DNA of 64,000 nucleotides from Nocardioides agri (GTDB lineage Bacteria > Actinomycetota > Actinomycetes > Propionibacteriales > Nocardioidaceae), in contig NZ_JACEIC010000001.1 in NCBI RefSeq assembly GCF_013778305.1, positions 186,001 through 250,000 on the forward strand, read 5' to 3'. Below the pieces are notes generated by a model that was not told the DNA's origin, made no database searches, and was given only the letters and a program-made list of their open reading frames with translations. The position numbers and the translations under genes are program-made. Each line of letters begins with the position of its first letter. Within the stretch, counting starts at the first letter, position 1. Below, in pieces: positions 24,827 to 36,011 of the stretch.

Positions 24827-26193
24827 TCGCGATGACCCTGGCCGAGATCGCGACCGTGGTCGGCGGCACCGTCCACGGCGACGCCCGCGCCCGTGACGTG
24901 GTCGTCGACGGGGCGGCGTACGTCGACAGCCGGCAGGCCGTCCCCGGCGGGCTGTTCGTCGCGGTCGTCGGCGAGCAGGTCGACGGTCACGAGTACGCCG
25001 CCGGCGCGCACGCGGTCCTGGGCAGCCGCGCCACGGCGGCCCCGACCGTCGTCGTCGCCGACCCCGTCGTCGCGCTGGGCCGGCTGGCCCGGCACGTCGT
25101 GGACCGGGTCGACGCGATCGTCCTCGCGCTCACCGGCTCCCAGGGCAAGACCGGCACCAAGGACTACCTGGCGCAGGTGCTCGCCACGGTCGGGCCGACG
25201 GTCGCGACGCTCGGCAACCACAACAACGAGCTCGGCGTCCCCCTGACCGTGCTCACCGCCGACGCCGGCACCCGCTACCTGGTCGTCGAGATGGGCGCCC
25301 GGGGGATCGGCCACATCGGCTACCTCTGCGAGCTCGCGCCGCCGCGGGTCGCCGCCGTGCTCAACGTCGGCACCGCCCACCTCGGCGAGTTCGGCTCGCG
25401 CGAGGCGATCGCGCAGGCCAAGGGCGAGATCGTCGAGGCACTGCCCGCCGAGGGCACCGCGGTGCTCAACGCCGACGACGCGCTGGTCGCCGCGATGGCG
25501 ACCCGCACCTCCGCCGCCGTGACGACTTTCGGCGCCGACGGCGACGTCGCCTGGCGCGGCCTCGAGCTCGACGAGCTGGGCCGCGCGTCCTTCGACCTCG
25601 GGCACGCGGGGGAGTGGCGGCCGGTCCGGCTGCAGCAGAGCGGCGCCCACCAGGTGCTCAACGCCGCCGCCGCGGCTGCGATGGCGCTCGCGGTCGGCGT
25701 CCCGCTGGCGCGGGTGGCCGCCGCGCTCAGCGCCGCCGCCGACGCCTCCCCGATGCGGATGGAGCTGCACGAGCGCGCCGACGGCCTGGTCGTCGTCAAC
25801 GACGCCTACAACGCCAACCCAGCCTCGATGCAGGCGGCGCTCGAGGCGCTGGTCGCGATCGGCGCCCGGCGCGGGCGTCGTACGGTCGCGGTCCTGGGCG
25901 AGATGCGCGAGCTCGGCCCCACGGCGTACGACGAGCACGTCGGCGTCGGCCGGGCGGCGGCTGCGCTCGGCGTCGACGTCGTCGTGGCCGTCGGTCCTGA
26001 GGCTGCGGGCATCGCCGCGGGAGCCGGGGATGAGGCGATCGTCACGGCGGGGCGTGCCGAGGCACTGGCCTGGGTGCGCGAGAATGTCGCGGGCGCCGAC
26101 GTCGTGCTGGTCAAGGCCTCGCGCGGCGCCGCCCTGGAAGTGATCGCCGACGGGCTGCTGGCCCACGACGTGGAGGGAGGGAGCGCACGATGA
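24823..26193 (+). CDS. murF: UDP-N-acetylmuramoyl-tripeptide--D-alanyl-D-alanine ligase MurF
   Basis: 456 aa. Adds D-Ala-D-Ala, completing the cytoplasmic UDP-MurNAc-pentapeptide. It has the N-terminal MurF domain (MTLAEIATVVGG, VDSRQAVPGGLFVAVVGEQVDGHEYA), the ATP loop LTGSQGKTGTKDYLAQVL, the TLGNHNNELGVPLTVL motif specific to MurF, NVGTAHLGEFGS and YNANPASMQAAL. The GTG at 24823 overlaps the murE TGA (GTGA); an ATG three codons on is the alternative. It is translationally coupled to murE and mraY. Confidence 0.96.
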   Translation: MIAMTLAEIATVVGGTVHGDARARDVVVDGAAYVDSRQAVPGGLFVAVVGEQVDGHEYAAGAHAVLGSRATAAPTVVVADPVVALGRLARHVVDRVDAIVLALTGSQGKTGTKDYLAQVLATVGPTVATLGNHNNELGVPLTVLTADAGTRYLVVEMGARGIGHIGYLCELAPPRVAAVLNVGTAHLGEFGSREAIAQAKGEIVEALPAEGTAVLNADDALVAAMATRTSAAVTTFGADGDVAWRGLELDELGRASFDLGHAGEWRPVRLQQSGAHQVLNAAAAAAMALAVGVPLARVAAALSAAADASPMRMELHERADGLVVVNDAYNANPASMQAALEALVAIGARRGRRTVAVLGEMRELGPTAYDEHVGVGRAAAALGVDVVVAVGPEAAGIAAGAGDEAIVTAGRAEALAWVRENVAGADVVLVKASRGAALEVIADGLLAHDVEGGSAR

Positions 26194-27260
26194 GAGCCAT
26201 CCTGTTCGGCGGTGGCCTGGCGCTGCTGTTCTCGCTCCTCGGCACCCGGGTCGCGATCAACCTCTTCACCAAGTGGGGCTACGGCCAGGAGATCCGCGAC
26301 GACGGCCCCACCAGCCACCACACCAAGCGCGGCACGCCCACGATGGGCGGCGTCGTCATCATCCTGGCGACGGTCGTCGGCTACTTCGGCGCGCTGCTGA
26401 TCACCCAGACCGTGCCGTCGGCGTCCGCGCTGCTGCTCCTCTTCCTCTTCGTCGGGATGGGCCTGGTCGGGTTCCTCGACGACTACATCAAGATCTCCAA
26501 GCAGCGCAGCCTCGGGCTGCGCAGCAAGGCCAAGATGATCGGCCAGACGCTCATCGCGGTGGTCTTCGGCGTGCTGGCGCTCTCGCACTGGCTCGAGGAC
26601 GGGGACGGCGTGACACCGGCCTCGCAGAAGATCTCGTTCCTGCGCGACATCGGCTGGCTGGCGCTGCCGATGGTCGTCGCCGTGCTGCTGATCTGGTTCA
26701 TCATCGTTGCGACCAGCAACGGCGTGAACCTCACCGACGGCCTCGACGGCCTGGCCACCGGCGCGTGCACCATGGTCTTCGGCGCCTACATGCTGGTGAA
26801 CATCTGGCAGAACAACCAGTCCTGCGCGGTCGAGAACACCGCGCTCTGCTACGACGTGCGCGACCCGCTCGACCTGGCGATCGTGGCCGCCGCGCTGACC
26901 GGCGCGTGCTTCGGCTTCCTGTGGTGGAACGCCCCGCCGGCCGCGATCTTCATGGGCGACACCGGCTCGCTCTCGCTCGGTGGCGCCCTCGCCGGCCTCG
27001 CGATCCTCACCCGCACCGAGCTGCTGCTGATCGTCCTCGGCGGCCTCTTCCTCATCGAGACCCTGTCGGTGATGCTCCAGGTCGGCTACTTCAAGCTCAC
27101 CCGGGGCAAGCGGATCTTCCGGATGGCCCCGCTGCACCACCACTTCGAGATGCTCGGCTGGGAGCAGGTCACGGTCGTGATCCGCTTCTGGATCATCACC
27201 GGGCTCTGCGTCGCCGCGGGTCTGGGCATCTTCTACGCCGAGTGGGTCGCTCGGCTGTGA
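26190..27260 (+). CDS. mraY: Phospho-N-acetylmuramoyl-pentapeptide-transferase
   Basis: 356 aa with about ten membrane helices. Transfers phospho-MurNAc-pentapeptide to undecaprenyl phosphate, making lipid I. Catalytic motifs are KRGTPTMGG, the Asp pair in FLDDYIKI, NLTDGLDGLATG (magnesium-binding Asp), FMGDTGSLSLGG and the His cluster APLHHHFEMLGW. It starts with ATGA overlapping murF and ends with GTGA overlapping murD. Confidence 0.97.
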   Translation: MRAILFGGGLALLFSLLGTRVAINLFTKWGYGQEIRDDGPTSHHTKRGTPTMGGVVIILATVVGYFGALLITQTVPSASALLLLFLFVGMGLVGFLDDYIKISKQRSLGLRSKAKMIGQTLIAVVFGVLALSHWLEDGDGVTPASQKISFLRDIGWLALPMVVAVLLIWFIIVATSNGVNLTDGLDGLATGACTMVFGAYMLVNIWQNNQSCAVENTALCYDVRDPLDLAIVAAALTGACFGFLWWNAPPAAIFMGDTGSLSLGGALAGLAILTRTELLLIVLGGLFLIETLSVMLQVGYFKLTRGKRIFRMAPLHHHFEMLGWEQVTVVIRFWIITGLCVAAGLGIFYAEWVARL

Positions 27261-28717
27261 ACGTCGACGGTCTCGGCCGGCACGACTCCTGGGAGGGCGT
27301 GCGCGCGGTCGTCGCAGGGTTCGGCGTGTCCGGCTTCGCCGCCGCCGACAACCTCAACCACCTCGGCGCGACCGTCGTCGCGCTCGACGAGTCCGACGCC
27401 GGCGACCGGGCCGACAAGGCGCAGCTGCTCGAGGTGCTCGGCGCCGACGTACGCCTCGGCCCCGGCAGCACCGCGGTGCTGCCGGACGACGTCGACCTGC
27501 TCGTCACCTCGCCTGGCTGGAGGCCCGACGCGCCGCTGCTCGCGCAGGCCGCCGCGCGCGGCATCCCGGTGTGGGGGGAGGTGGAGCTGGCCTGGCGGCT
27601 GCGCGACCCCGACCACCACACGCCCTGGCTGGCCGTCACCGGCACCAACGGCAAGACCACGACCGTGCAGATGCTCGACTCGATCCTGCGCGCCGCCGGC
27701 CTGCGCAGCATCGCCGTCGGCAACGTCGGGCTGCCGATCGTCGAGGCGGTGATGGACTCCGAGCCCTACGACGTCCTCGCGGTCGAGCTCTCCAGCTTCC
27801 AGCTGCACTACACCCACTCGATGAGCGCCGAGTCGGCCGCCGTGCTCAACCTCGCCGAGGACCACCTCGACTGGTACGCCGGGCCGACCGGCATGGCCGA
27901 CTACGCCGCCGACAAGGGCCGGATCTACGAGCGCGTCCAGCGCGCCTGCGTCTACAACGTCGCCGACCCCGAGACCGAGCGGCTGGTCCGCGAGGCCGAC
28001 GTGATGGAGGGCGCGCGGGCGATCGGCTTCACGCTGGGCATGCCGTCGGTCGGCATGGTCGGCGTGGTCGAGGACATCCTGGCCGACCGCGCCTTCATCG
28101 AGCAGCGCGACACCAGCGCCGCCGAGCTGTGCACGATCGCCGACCTGGCCTCGCCCGCTCCGCACTTCGTGGCCAACGCGCTCGCAGCGGCCGCGCTGGC
28201 CCGCTCGCACGGCGTCTCCCAGGCCGCCGTGCGCGACGGGCTGCGGTCCTTCCGCCCCGACGGCCACCGGATCGCGGTCGTGGCGGAGCGCGACGGCGTC
28301 ACCTGGGTCGACGACTCCAAGGCCACCAACCCGCACGCCGCGCAGTCCTCGCTGCAGGCCTACGACCCGGTCGTCTGGGTCGCCGGCGGGCTGGCGAAGG
28401 GCGCGAGCTTCGACGACCTCGTGGTGGCGGTCCGGGACCGGCTGCGCGGCGTCGTGCTGCTCGGTCACGACCGCGACGTGATCGCCGCCGCGCTTTCGCG
28501 ACACGCCCCGGATGTTCCGGTGATCGTGGTCGGCGACGGCGAGACTGGCCCCGTAGATGGTGGACATGCCATGGAGCGCGTCGTCACCGCGGCGGCCGAG
28601 TTGTCTCGACCCGGCGACACGGTCCTGCTCGCTCCCGGCTGCGCGTCCATGGACATGTTCGCCAACTACGCCGAGCGCGGCGACGCGTTCGCGGACGCCG
28701 TACGACGCAGGGCCTAG
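27257..28717 (+). CDS. murD: UDP-N-acetylmuramoyl-L-alanine--D-glutamate ligase MurD
   Basis: 486 aa. Adds D-Glu to UDP-MurNAc-L-Ala. Landmarks are the N-terminal UDP-binding fold VVAGFGVSGFAAADNL, the ATP loop VTGTNGKTTTVQML, GNVGLPIVEAV, VELSSFQLHYTHSMSAESAAVLNLAEDHLDWY, FRPDGHRIAVV, DDSKATNPHAA and WVAGGLAKGASFDDLV. The carboxylated-Lys position falls in the central domain as usual. The GTG at 27257 overlaps the mraY stop. A 32-nt gap with its own ribosome site separates it from ftsW. Confidence 0.96.
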   Translation: MNVDGLGRHDSWEGVRAVVAGFGVSGFAAADNLNHLGATVVALDESDAGDRADKAQLLEVLGADVRLGPGSTAVLPDDVDLLVTSPGWRPDAPLLAQAAARGIPVWGEVELAWRLRDPDHHTPWLAVTGTNGKTTTVQMLDSILRAAGLRSIAVGNVGLPIVEAVMDSEPYDVLAVELSSFQLHYTHSMSAESAAVLNLAEDHLDWYAGPTGMADYAADKGRIYERVQRACVYNVADPETERLVREADVMEGARAIGFTLGMPSVGMVGVVEDILADRAFIEQRDTSAAELCTIADLASPAPHFVANALAAAALARSHGVSQAAVRDGLRSFRPDGHRIAVVAERDGVTWVDDSKATNPHAAQSSLQAYDPVVWVAGGLAKGASFDDLVVAVRDRLRGVVLLGHDRDVIAAALSRHAPDVPVIVVGDGETGPVDGGHAMERVVTAAAELSRPGDTVLLAPGCASMDMFANYAERGDAFADAVRRRA

Positions 28718-28749
28718 CACGACAGCTGGCACGGACAGGGAGGGACGCG

Positions 28750-30003
28750 ATGACCACCGTCAGCCCTCCGCTCCCGGCACCGGAGGCCCAGGCGCGCCGC
28801 ACCTCGTGGGGACACTGGTACGCCGCCGTCCGGCACGCGCTCGACCGCCCGCTGACGGCCTATTACTTGCTGCTCGGTGCCTCGGGGCTGCTGCTCACCA
28901 TCGGCCTGATCATGGTGCTGAGCGCGTCGAGCGTCTACTCCTACGAGCAGAACGGCAGCTCCTACGCCGTCGTCACCCGCCAGCTCATGTGGGTGGCGAT
29001 CGGTCTGCCCTGCGCCTGGGTGGCCTCCCGGCTGCCCACGTCGTTCGTACGTCGCTTCGCCTGGCTCGGCCTGATCCTGGCCGTCGTGCTGCTCGCGCTG
29101 GTGCGGGTGCCGGGACTCGGTCGCGAGGTCAACGGCAACACCAACTGGCTCGGTCTCGGCCCGTTCGTGGTCCAGCCGGCCGAGGTCGCCAAGCTCGCGA
29201 TCGTGCTGTGGGCGGCCCACATCTACGCCCGCAAGGACAAGCGGCTCGGCAGCTTCCACGAGGTGCTGATGCCGGTCGTGCCCGGCGTGCTGCTCGTGGT
29301 CGGCCTCGTGGTGCTCGGCAAGGACCTCGGCACCGCCCTGGTGCTCGCCGCGATCCTGATGGCGATGCTGTGGGTGGTCGGCGCACCCGGCCGGCTCTTC
29401 GCGGCGATGCTCAGCGGCGTCGCGGTGCTGGCGTTCTACCTCGCCTCCACCAGCTCCGAGCGCCTGGCGCGGCTCTCGAACTTCGCCGACCCGTTCAAGG
29501 ACTACCTCGACACCGGGTGGCAGCCGGCGCACGGCCTCTACGCGCTGTCGTCGGGCGGCATCTTCGGCGAGGGCATCGGCTCGAGCCGCCAGAAGTGGGG
29601 CGACCTGCCCGAGGCGCACACCGACTTCATCTTCGCCGTGCTCGGCGAGGAGCTCGGCCTGATCGGCACGCTGCTCGTCGTGGGCCTCTTCCTCACGATC
29701 GCCTACGCCGCGGTCCGGATCGCGACCCACACGACCGAGCCGTTCGTCCGCTACATGAGCTTCGGCATCGTCGTCTGGCTGCTCGGGCAGATGATCATCA
29801 ACGTCGGCATGGTGCTCGCCCTCGTCCCGGTCATCGGCATCCCGCTGCCGCTGGTCTCCTACGGCGGCTCCGCACTCGTCCCGTCCCTGGTCGCCCTCGG
29901 CCTCCTCATCGGCTTCGCCCGCCGCGACCCGGAGGCCGCGCAGGCGTTGGCGCAGCGCAAGAAGGCCCGCTCCGCCGGTCTCGCCGCCGGCCGCGTTTCC
30001 TAG
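28750..30003 (+). CDS. ftsW: Septal peptidoglycan polymerase FtsW (SEDS family)
   Basis: 417 aa with about ten membrane segments. It has the SEDS hallmarks SASSVYSY, NTNWLGLGPFVVQPAEVAKLAIVLWAA, GKDLGTALVLAAI, GWQPAHGLYALSSGG, GEELGLIG and the C-terminal PLPLVSYGGSALVPSLVALGLL. The Asp of GKDLGTAL corresponds to the catalytic region of SEDS glycosyltransferases. The ATG at 28750 follows GGGAGGG. It acts with FtsI in septal wall synthesis. The tail is basic (RKKARSAG). Confidence 0.96.
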   Translation: MTTVSPPLPAPEAQARRTSWGHWYAAVRHALDRPLTAYYLLLGASGLLLTIGLIMVLSASSVYSYEQNGSSYAVVTRQLMWVAIGLPCAWVASRLPTSFVRRFAWLGLILAVVLLALVRVPGLGREVNGNTNWLGLGPFVVQPAEVAKLAIVLWAAHIYARKDKRLGSFHEVLMPVVPGVLLVVGLVVLGKDLGTALVLAAILMAMLWVVGAPGRLFAAMLSGVAVLAFYLASTSSERLARLSNFADPFKDYLDTGWQPAHGLYALSSGGIFGEGIGSSRQKWGDLPEAHTDFIFAVLGEELGLIGTLLVVGLFLTIAYAAVRIATHTTEPFVRYMSFGIVVWLLGQMIINVGMVLALVPVIGIPLPLVSYGGSALVPSLVALGLLIGFARRDPEAAQALAQRKKARSAGLAAGRVS

Positions 30004-30014
30004 GATTGCCCGCG

Positions 30015-31096
<1,082 letters not shown>

Positions 31097-31100
<4 letters not shown>

Positions 31101-32446
31101 AGGTCCCGGTCCCGGACGAGATCCTGCCCGCCGACCGGCTGGGACACGTCCACTTCGTCGGCATCGGCGGCGCCGGCCTGTCCGGCATCGCCCGCATCAT
31201 GCTGGCGCGCGGCATCGCGGTCAGCGGCAGCGACGGCACCGACTCGCCGACGCTCCAGGCGCTGCGCGACCTCGGTGCCACGGTGCACCTCGGGCACGCC
31301 GCCGACCAGCTCGGCGACGCCGACACCGTGGTCGTCTCGACCGCGGTCCGCGAGGACAACCCCGAGTACGCCGAGGCGGTGCGCCGCGGCCTGCGGGTGC
31401 TCCCGCGCTCGGCCGCCCTGGCCGCGGTGATGGCCGGCCGCCGGGTGGTCGCCGTCGCGGGCACCCACGGCAAGACGACCACGACGTCGCTGCTCACGGT
31501 CGCGCTGCAGGCGGCCGGCGCGGATCCGGCGTACGCCATCGGTGGCGACCTGTCCGCGACCGGCGTCAACGCGGCCGACGGGACGGGCGAGGTCTTCGTC
31601 GCCGAGGCCGACGAGAGCGACGGCGCCTTCCTGCACTACGCGCCGTACGCCGCGGTCGTCACCAACGTCGAGGCCGACCACCTCGACAACTGGGGCACCG
31701 AGGAGGCCTACGTCGCGGCGTTCGACGAGTTCGCCGCGACGGTCGCGGCCGACGGCTTCCTGGTGTGCTGCGTCGACGACCCCGGCGCGGCGGCGCTCGC
31801 CGAGCGGCAGCGCGCGGCCGGCCGCCGGGTCATCGAGGTCTCCGCGGGTGCGCCCGAGGCGCTCGCCGGTGTGACGCTCTGGTCGCCGGGGGCGCACTAC
31901 CTCGCCGACGCGCTCGCGGCCCACGCGGCCGGCGTCGCGCTCGGCTACGACCCCGCCGACCTCGCGCGCGGGGTGGCGGCCTACACCGGCACCAAGCGCC
32001 GCATGGAGCCCAAGGGCGAGGCCGGCGGCGTCCGGGTCTACGACAGCTATGCCCATCACCCCACCGAGATCGCCGGCGACCTGCAGGCGGCGCGGGCGCT
32101 CGCGGGGGAGGGCCGCGTCGTCGTGGCCTTCCAGCCGCACCTGGTCTCGCGCACCCGGATCTTCGGCACCGCGATGGGCGAGGCGCTCGGCGCCGCCGAC
32201 GAGGTCGTCGTGCTCGACGTCTACCTCGCCCGCGAGGACGCCGACCCGGCCGTGACCGGCGCGCTGGTGGCCGGCGCGGTGCCGCTGCCCGCCGCCCAGG
32301 TGGCGTTCGTGCCCGACCTCGCCGACGCGGCCGCGGCGCTGGCCGCCCGGGCCCGGCCCGGCGACCTGGTCCTCACCCTCGGCGCGGGCACGGTCACCGA
32401 GGTGGCCCCGCAGGTGCTGGCACTGCTGGGGGCGGCTGATGGCTAG
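31097..32446 (+). CDS. murC: UDP-N-acetylmuramate--L-alanine ligase MurC (shortened central domain)
   Basis: 449 aa. Joins L-Ala to UDP-MurNAc. Present are the N-terminal GIGGAGLSGIARIMLARG, the ATP loop VAGTHGKTTTTSLLTVAL, VAEADESDGAFL, NVEADHLDNWGTEEAYVAAF, YDSYAHHPTEIAGDLQAAR and FQPHLVSRTRIF. Between FLVCCVDDPGAAALAER and ALAAHAAGVALGYDP the protein is clearly shorter than in typical MurC, and the usual PGxHNxxNALAA motif reads SPGAHYLADALAAHAAG, losing the conserved Asn. The ends of the gene and the reading frame are intact and no second copy is in the window, so it is presumably functional. It overlaps ftsQ by 8 nt. Confidence 0.92.
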
Positions 32447-33245
32447 ACCCCGCGACCCGGAGGCGACCCAGGGCTTCGACGCCCTCAGCGCCGCGTCGGA
32501 CGACGGCCCCGAGCCGGCCCCGGATCCGGCGCTCGAGCGCAACCGGCGCCGGTTCGCGCGCCGGCAGCGCGCCCGCCGCTGGCTCGCCTGGCGCCGCGTG
32601 CTGGCCGTGCTGCTGGTGCTGCTGCTGGTCGTCGGCGGGCTGTGGCTGGTGTTCGGCTCGTCGTACCTCTCCGTGCACGGCGCCCACGTCACCGGGGTCG
32701 AGCACCTGCGCGCCGACCAGGTCGAGCGCGCGGCCGCGGTGCCCGTGGGCGAGCCGCTCGCCACCGTCGACCTCGACCGCATCCGGACCCGGGTCGAGGC
32801 GCTGGCGCCCGTGAAGTCCGCCGACGTCAGCCGCGAGTGGCCCGACCGCGTGCGGATCGTCGTCACCGAGCGCGAGCCCGTCGCCGTCGTCACGCTCGGC
32901 GGCCGACTCCGAGGTCTGGACGCCGATGGGGTCGTCTTCCGCGACTACCAGCGAGCACCCGCCGACCTGCCGCAGATCGAGACCGACGCCGACACCGGCT
33001 CGGAGGCGCTGCGCGAAGGTGCGCTGGTCGTCGCCGCGCTCCCCGGCGACCTCGCCTCCGACGTCGATCACGTCGACGTCGCCACCGTCGACGAGATCAC
33101 CCTCGAGCTGCGCGACGGCCGCGAGGTGATCTGGGGGAGTGCGGAGCAGACCGAGCAGAAGGCCGCCGTCCTCGGCGAGCTGCTCGATGCCGTCGAGGCC
33201 GAGCGCTACGACGTCAGCGTTCCCGGGCAGCCGACCACCCGCTAG
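32439..33245 (+). CDS. ftsQ: Cell division protein FtsQ/DivIB
   Basis: 268 aa. A long charged cytoplasmic N-terminus (RNRRRFARRQRARRW) precedes a single helix (VLAVLLVLLLVVGGLWLVF, about residues 54-72). The POTRA domain follows (SSYLSVHGAHVTGVEHLRADQVERAAAVPVGEPLATVDL...VTEREPVAVV), then the FtsQ beta domain (GLDADGVVFRDYQRAPADLPQI). It links FtsL/FtsB-type proteins and FtsW-FtsI in the divisome. The ATG lies 8 nt inside murC. Confidence 0.93.
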   Translation: MARPRDPEATQGFDALSAASDDGPEPAPDPALERNRRRFARRQRARRWLAWRRVLAVLLVLLLVVGGLWLVFGSSYLSVHGAHVTGVEHLRADQVERAAAVPVGEPLATVDLDRIRTRVEALAPVKSADVSREWPDRVRIVVTEREPVAVVTLGGRLRGLDADGVVFRDYQRAPADLPQIETDADTGSEALREGALVVAALPGDLASDVDHVDVATVDEITLELRDGREVIWGSAEQTEQKAAVLGELLDAVEAERYDVSVPGQPTTR

Positions 33246-33300
33246 GCGGCGTGTCGCCGCCAAATGGCGTGCCGCCCTGCCTAGTGTCGTCGGCACGGCG

Positions 33301-33340
33301 AGGTTGACATAACTATAACCCTCAGGTTGAGGGTCAGAGT
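33301..33340 (+). promoter_or_regulatory. Probable ftsZ promoter with an inverted repeat
   Basis: The AT-rich block between ftsQ and ftsZ contains a consensus -35 TTGACA at 33304-33309. It also has a TATAAC element (33314-33319), and ACCCTCA-GGT-TGAGGGT at 33318-33334, a 7-bp inverted repeat where a -10 would be expected. Strong promoters directly before ftsZ are known in actinobacteria. The exact -10 is ambiguous, and the inverted repeat could be a repressor site overlapping it. Confidence 0.65.
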
Positions 33341-33417
33341 TGAGGAACACGCCGATCGACTTCCCCAGTACCAGCAGACATCCCGAACATCCGCACGCAG
33401 AGCGAAGGGCGAAAGCC

Positions 33418-34581
33418 GTGGCAGCAGCACAGAACTACCTGGCCATCATCAAGGTCGTGGGCATCGGTGGTGGTGGTGTCAACGCCGTCAACCGGATGAT
33501 CGAGGTCGGCCTCAAGGGCGTCGAGTTCATCGCCATCAACACCGACGCCCAGGCGCTGCTGATGAGCGACGCCGACGTCAAGCTCGACATCGGCCGCGAG
33601 CTCACCCGTGGACTCGGCGCCGGCGCCAACCCCGACGTGGGCGCCCGGGCCGCCGACGACCACGCCGACGAGATCGAGGAGGTCATGAAGGGCGCCGACA
33701 TGGTCTTCGTGACCGCCGGCGAGGGCGGCGGCACGGGCACCGGCGGTGCGCCCGTCGTGGCCCGGATCGCGCGCAGCCTCGGCGCCCTGACGATCGGCGT
33801 CGTCACCCGGCCGTTCGCCTTCGAGGGCCGGCGTCGCGCCAACTCCGCCGAGGAGGGCATCGCGCAGCTGCGCGAGGAGGTCGACACCCTCATCGTGATC
33901 CCCAACGACCGGCTGCTCTCGATCAGCGACCGCAACGTCTCGGTGCTCGACGCGTTCAAGCAGGCCGACCAGGTGCTGCTGCAGGGTGTCTCCGGCATCA
34001 CCGACCTGATCACCACGCCCGGCCTGATCAACCTCGACTTCGCCGACGTGAAGTCCGTGATGTCCAACGCCGGGTCGGCGCTCATGGGCATCGGCTCGGC
34101 GCGTGGCGACGACCGCTCCGTCGCGGCCGCCGAGATGGCGGTGTCCAGCCCGCTGCTCGAGGCGAGCATCGACGGCGCCCACGGCGTGCTGCTCTCGATC
34201 GCCGGTGGCTCCGACCTCGGCCTCTTCGAGATCAACGAGGCGGCGGCGCTGGTCGCCGACGCCGTGCACCCCGAGGCCAACATCATCTTCGGCGCCACCA
34301 TCGACGACGCCCTCGGCGACGAGGTCCGGGTGACCGTCATCGCCGCCGGCTTCGACGGTGGCCAGCCCAAGCGCCGCGACGAGGGCTCGACGCTGCGCAA
34401 GGACCCGCGCCCGGAGGCCAAGCCGGCTCCGCGACCCGAGGCCGAGCGGGCCACGGTCCCGGCGAGCGCCCCGGCGGCGTCGTCGTCCGACAAGCCGGTC
34501 CAGCCGACCGCGCCGCGACCGGCGCCGACCCAGGTCCAGTTCGACGACGACGACCTGGACGTGCCCGACTTCCTCAAGTGA
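33418..34581 (+). CDS. ftsZ: Cell division GTPase FtsZ
   Basis: 387 aa. Tubulin homologue that forms the Z-ring. It has [16 protein letters not shown], the signature loop [16 protein letters not shown], the synergy-loop region [11 protein letters not shown], a flexible linker, and the C-terminal peptide LDVPDFLK that binds SepF/FtsW. The GTG at 33418 is chosen ([12 protein letters not shown]... is the family start and GAAGGG lies upstream); an in-frame TTG at 33340 would add a non-conserved leader. A dedicated promoter lies at 33301-33340. The stop overlaps pgeF (GTGA). Confidence 0.97.
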   Translation: MAAAQNYLAIIKVVGIGGGGVNAVNRMIEVGLKGVEFIAINTDAQALLMSDADVKLDIGRELTRGLGAGANPDVGARAADDHADEIEEVMKGADMVFVTAGEGGGTGTGGAPVVARIARSLGALTIGVVTRPFAFEGRRRANSAEEGIAQLREEVDTLIVIPNDRLLSISDRNVSVLDAFKQADQVLLQGVSGITDLITTPGLINLDFADVKSVMSNAGSALMGIGSARGDDRSVAAAEMAVSSPLLEASIDGAHGVLLSIAGGSDLGLFEINEAAALVADAVHPEANIIFGATIDDALGDEVRVTVIAAGFDGGQPKRRDEGSTLRKDPRPEAKPAPRPEAERATVPASAPAASSSDKPVQPTAPRPAPTQVQFDDDDLDVPDFLK

Positions 34582-35255
34582 CCTTCTTCCACGTCGACAC
34601 CGTGCCGGTCGCCACCGGCACGGTGTCGGTCGCGTTCACGGACCGCCGCCTCGACCTCGGCGACCTCGCGGCCGACGACGTCCGAGCCGCCGGCCTCGCC
34701 GAGGTCGCCGCAGCGACCGGCGCCACGCCGTACCTCATGCACCAGGTGCACGGCACCGCGGTGCACGTCGTCACCGGGCCGGACGGCGCGTTCCCGGACG
34801 CCGACGCGCTGGTGACGGCCGAGGCGGGCGTCGCCCTGCTGGCGCGGGCCGCCGACTGCGTCCCGGTGCTGCTGGTCGCCGACGACGGCCGGATCGCGGC
34901 CGTGCACGCAGGGCGCGAGGGCGTACGCCGCGGCGTCGTCCCGGCCACGCTCGCGGCGCTCGGTCGCGTGCCGGTCCGTGCCTGGGTCGGTCCGCACATC
35001 TGCGGCGGCTGCTACGAGGTGCCGGAGGAGATGCGCGCCGAGGTGGCCGCGGCGGTGCCTGCCACCCACGCCAGCACGACCTGGGGCACGCCCGCGCTCG
35101 ACCTCGGCGCCGGGGTGCTCGCCCAGCTCGCGGAGGCGGGCGTGCCGGCGACGGAGGTCGGCGGCTGCACCCGCGAGGACGACACGCTCCACTCCCACCG
35201 GCGCGACGGGGCGGCCGCCGGCCGGCTCGCGGGCGTCGTGTGGAGGCACCCGTGA
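34578..35255 (+). CDS. pgeF: Peptidoglycan editing factor PgeF / YfiH-family multicopper-fold protein
   Basis: 225 aa. YfiH (DUF152) family: [11 protein letters not shown] supplies a metal-binding His, [31 protein letters not shown] the conserved Cys and His, and [16 protein letters not shown] and a C-terminal [17 protein letters not shown] complete the signature. Family members act on purine nucleosides, and in E. coli prevent misincorporation of L-Ser for L-Ala in murein precursors. Its place right after ftsZ, overlapping it by 4 nt, fits the wall-editing role. Confidence 0.9.
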   Translation: MTFFHVDTVPVATGTVSVAFTDRRLDLGDLAADDVRAAGLAEVAAATGATPYLMHQVHGTAVHVVTGPDGAFPDADALVTAEAGVALLARAADCVPVLLVADDGRIAAVHAGREGVRRGVVPATLAALGRVPVRAWVGPHICGGCYEVPEEMRAEVAAAVPATHASTTWGTPALDLGAGVLAQLAEAGVPATEVGGCTREDDTLHSHRRDGAAAGRLAGVVWRHP

Positions 35256-35950
35256 GCCGCTACGACGAGGTCGCCGCCAATCTGGCGGCCGTGCGTGAGC
35301 GGATCGCGACCGCGTGCGCGGAGACCGATCGCGACCCGGCGGAGGTCCGGCTCGTCGTCGTCACCAAGTACTTCCCGGCGTCCGACGTGCGCATCCTCGC
35401 CGACCTGGGGGTCACCGACGTGGGGGAGAACCGGCACCAGGAGGCGCAGGCCAAGGCCGCCGAGTGCGCCGACCTCGACCTCACCTGGCACTTCATCGGC
35501 GCCCTCCAGAGCAACAAGGCCGCGGCGGTCGCGGCCTACGCCGACGTCGTCGAGTCCGTCGACCGGACCAAGCTGGTCGCTGGACTCGACCGCGGCGCCC
35601 ACGAGCGCGACCGCCCGGTCGACGTGCTGCTCCAGGTCAGCCTCGACCCGCCGGGCCGCGAGGGTCGGGCCGGCGCGGACGCCGACGACCTGCCCGCCCT
35701 CGCGGCGGCCGTCGGCGCCGCCGGGCTGCTCCGGCTGCGCGGGCTGATGGCGGTCGCCCCGCTCGGCGAGGACCCGGAGGCGGCGTTCGAGCGGCTCGCC
35801 GGCGTCCGCCGCGGCTTCCTGGTCGACCACCCGCACGCCACCTGGCTCTCGGCCGGCATGAGCGGCGACCTGGAGCACGCCGTACGACACGGCGCGACAC
35901 ACGTGCGCATAGGCTCCGCGGTCCTCGGTCCGAGGCCTCGGGTCCAGTAG
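35252..35950 (+). CDS. YggS/PLPBP-family pyridoxal-phosphate homeostasis protein
   Basis: 232 aa single-domain alanine-racemase-like barrel. The PLP Lys is in [14 protein letters not shown] (near residue 35). Other family motifs are [70 protein letters not shown]. It has no catalytic activity in the family but buffers PLP and amino-acid pools. The GTG at 35252 overlaps the pgeF stop. The gene is standard between ftsZ and sepF in Gram-positive dcw clusters. Confidence 0.94.
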   Translation: MSRYDEVAANLAAVRERIATACAETDRDPAEVRLVVVTKYFPASDVRILADLGVTDVGENRHQEAQAKAAECADLDLTWHFIGALQSNKAAAVAAYADVVESVDRTKLVAGLDRGAHERDRPVDVLLQVSLDPPGREGRAGADADDLPALAAAVGAAGLLRLRGLMAVAPLGEDPEAAFERLAGVRRGFLVDHPHATWLSAGMSGDLEHAVRHGATHVRIGSAVLGPRPRVQ

Positions 35951-36011
35951 GGTCCAAAACACCAACAGTGCAGCCCCACCTGGGGATGCGGAGTTCCGGA
36001 GGACGACAGTC

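Noticed and set aside
33340..33417. FtsZ starting at TTG 33340
   Set aside because: It would add 26 non-conserved residues; the family start (MAAAQNYL) and GAAGGG support GTG 33418.
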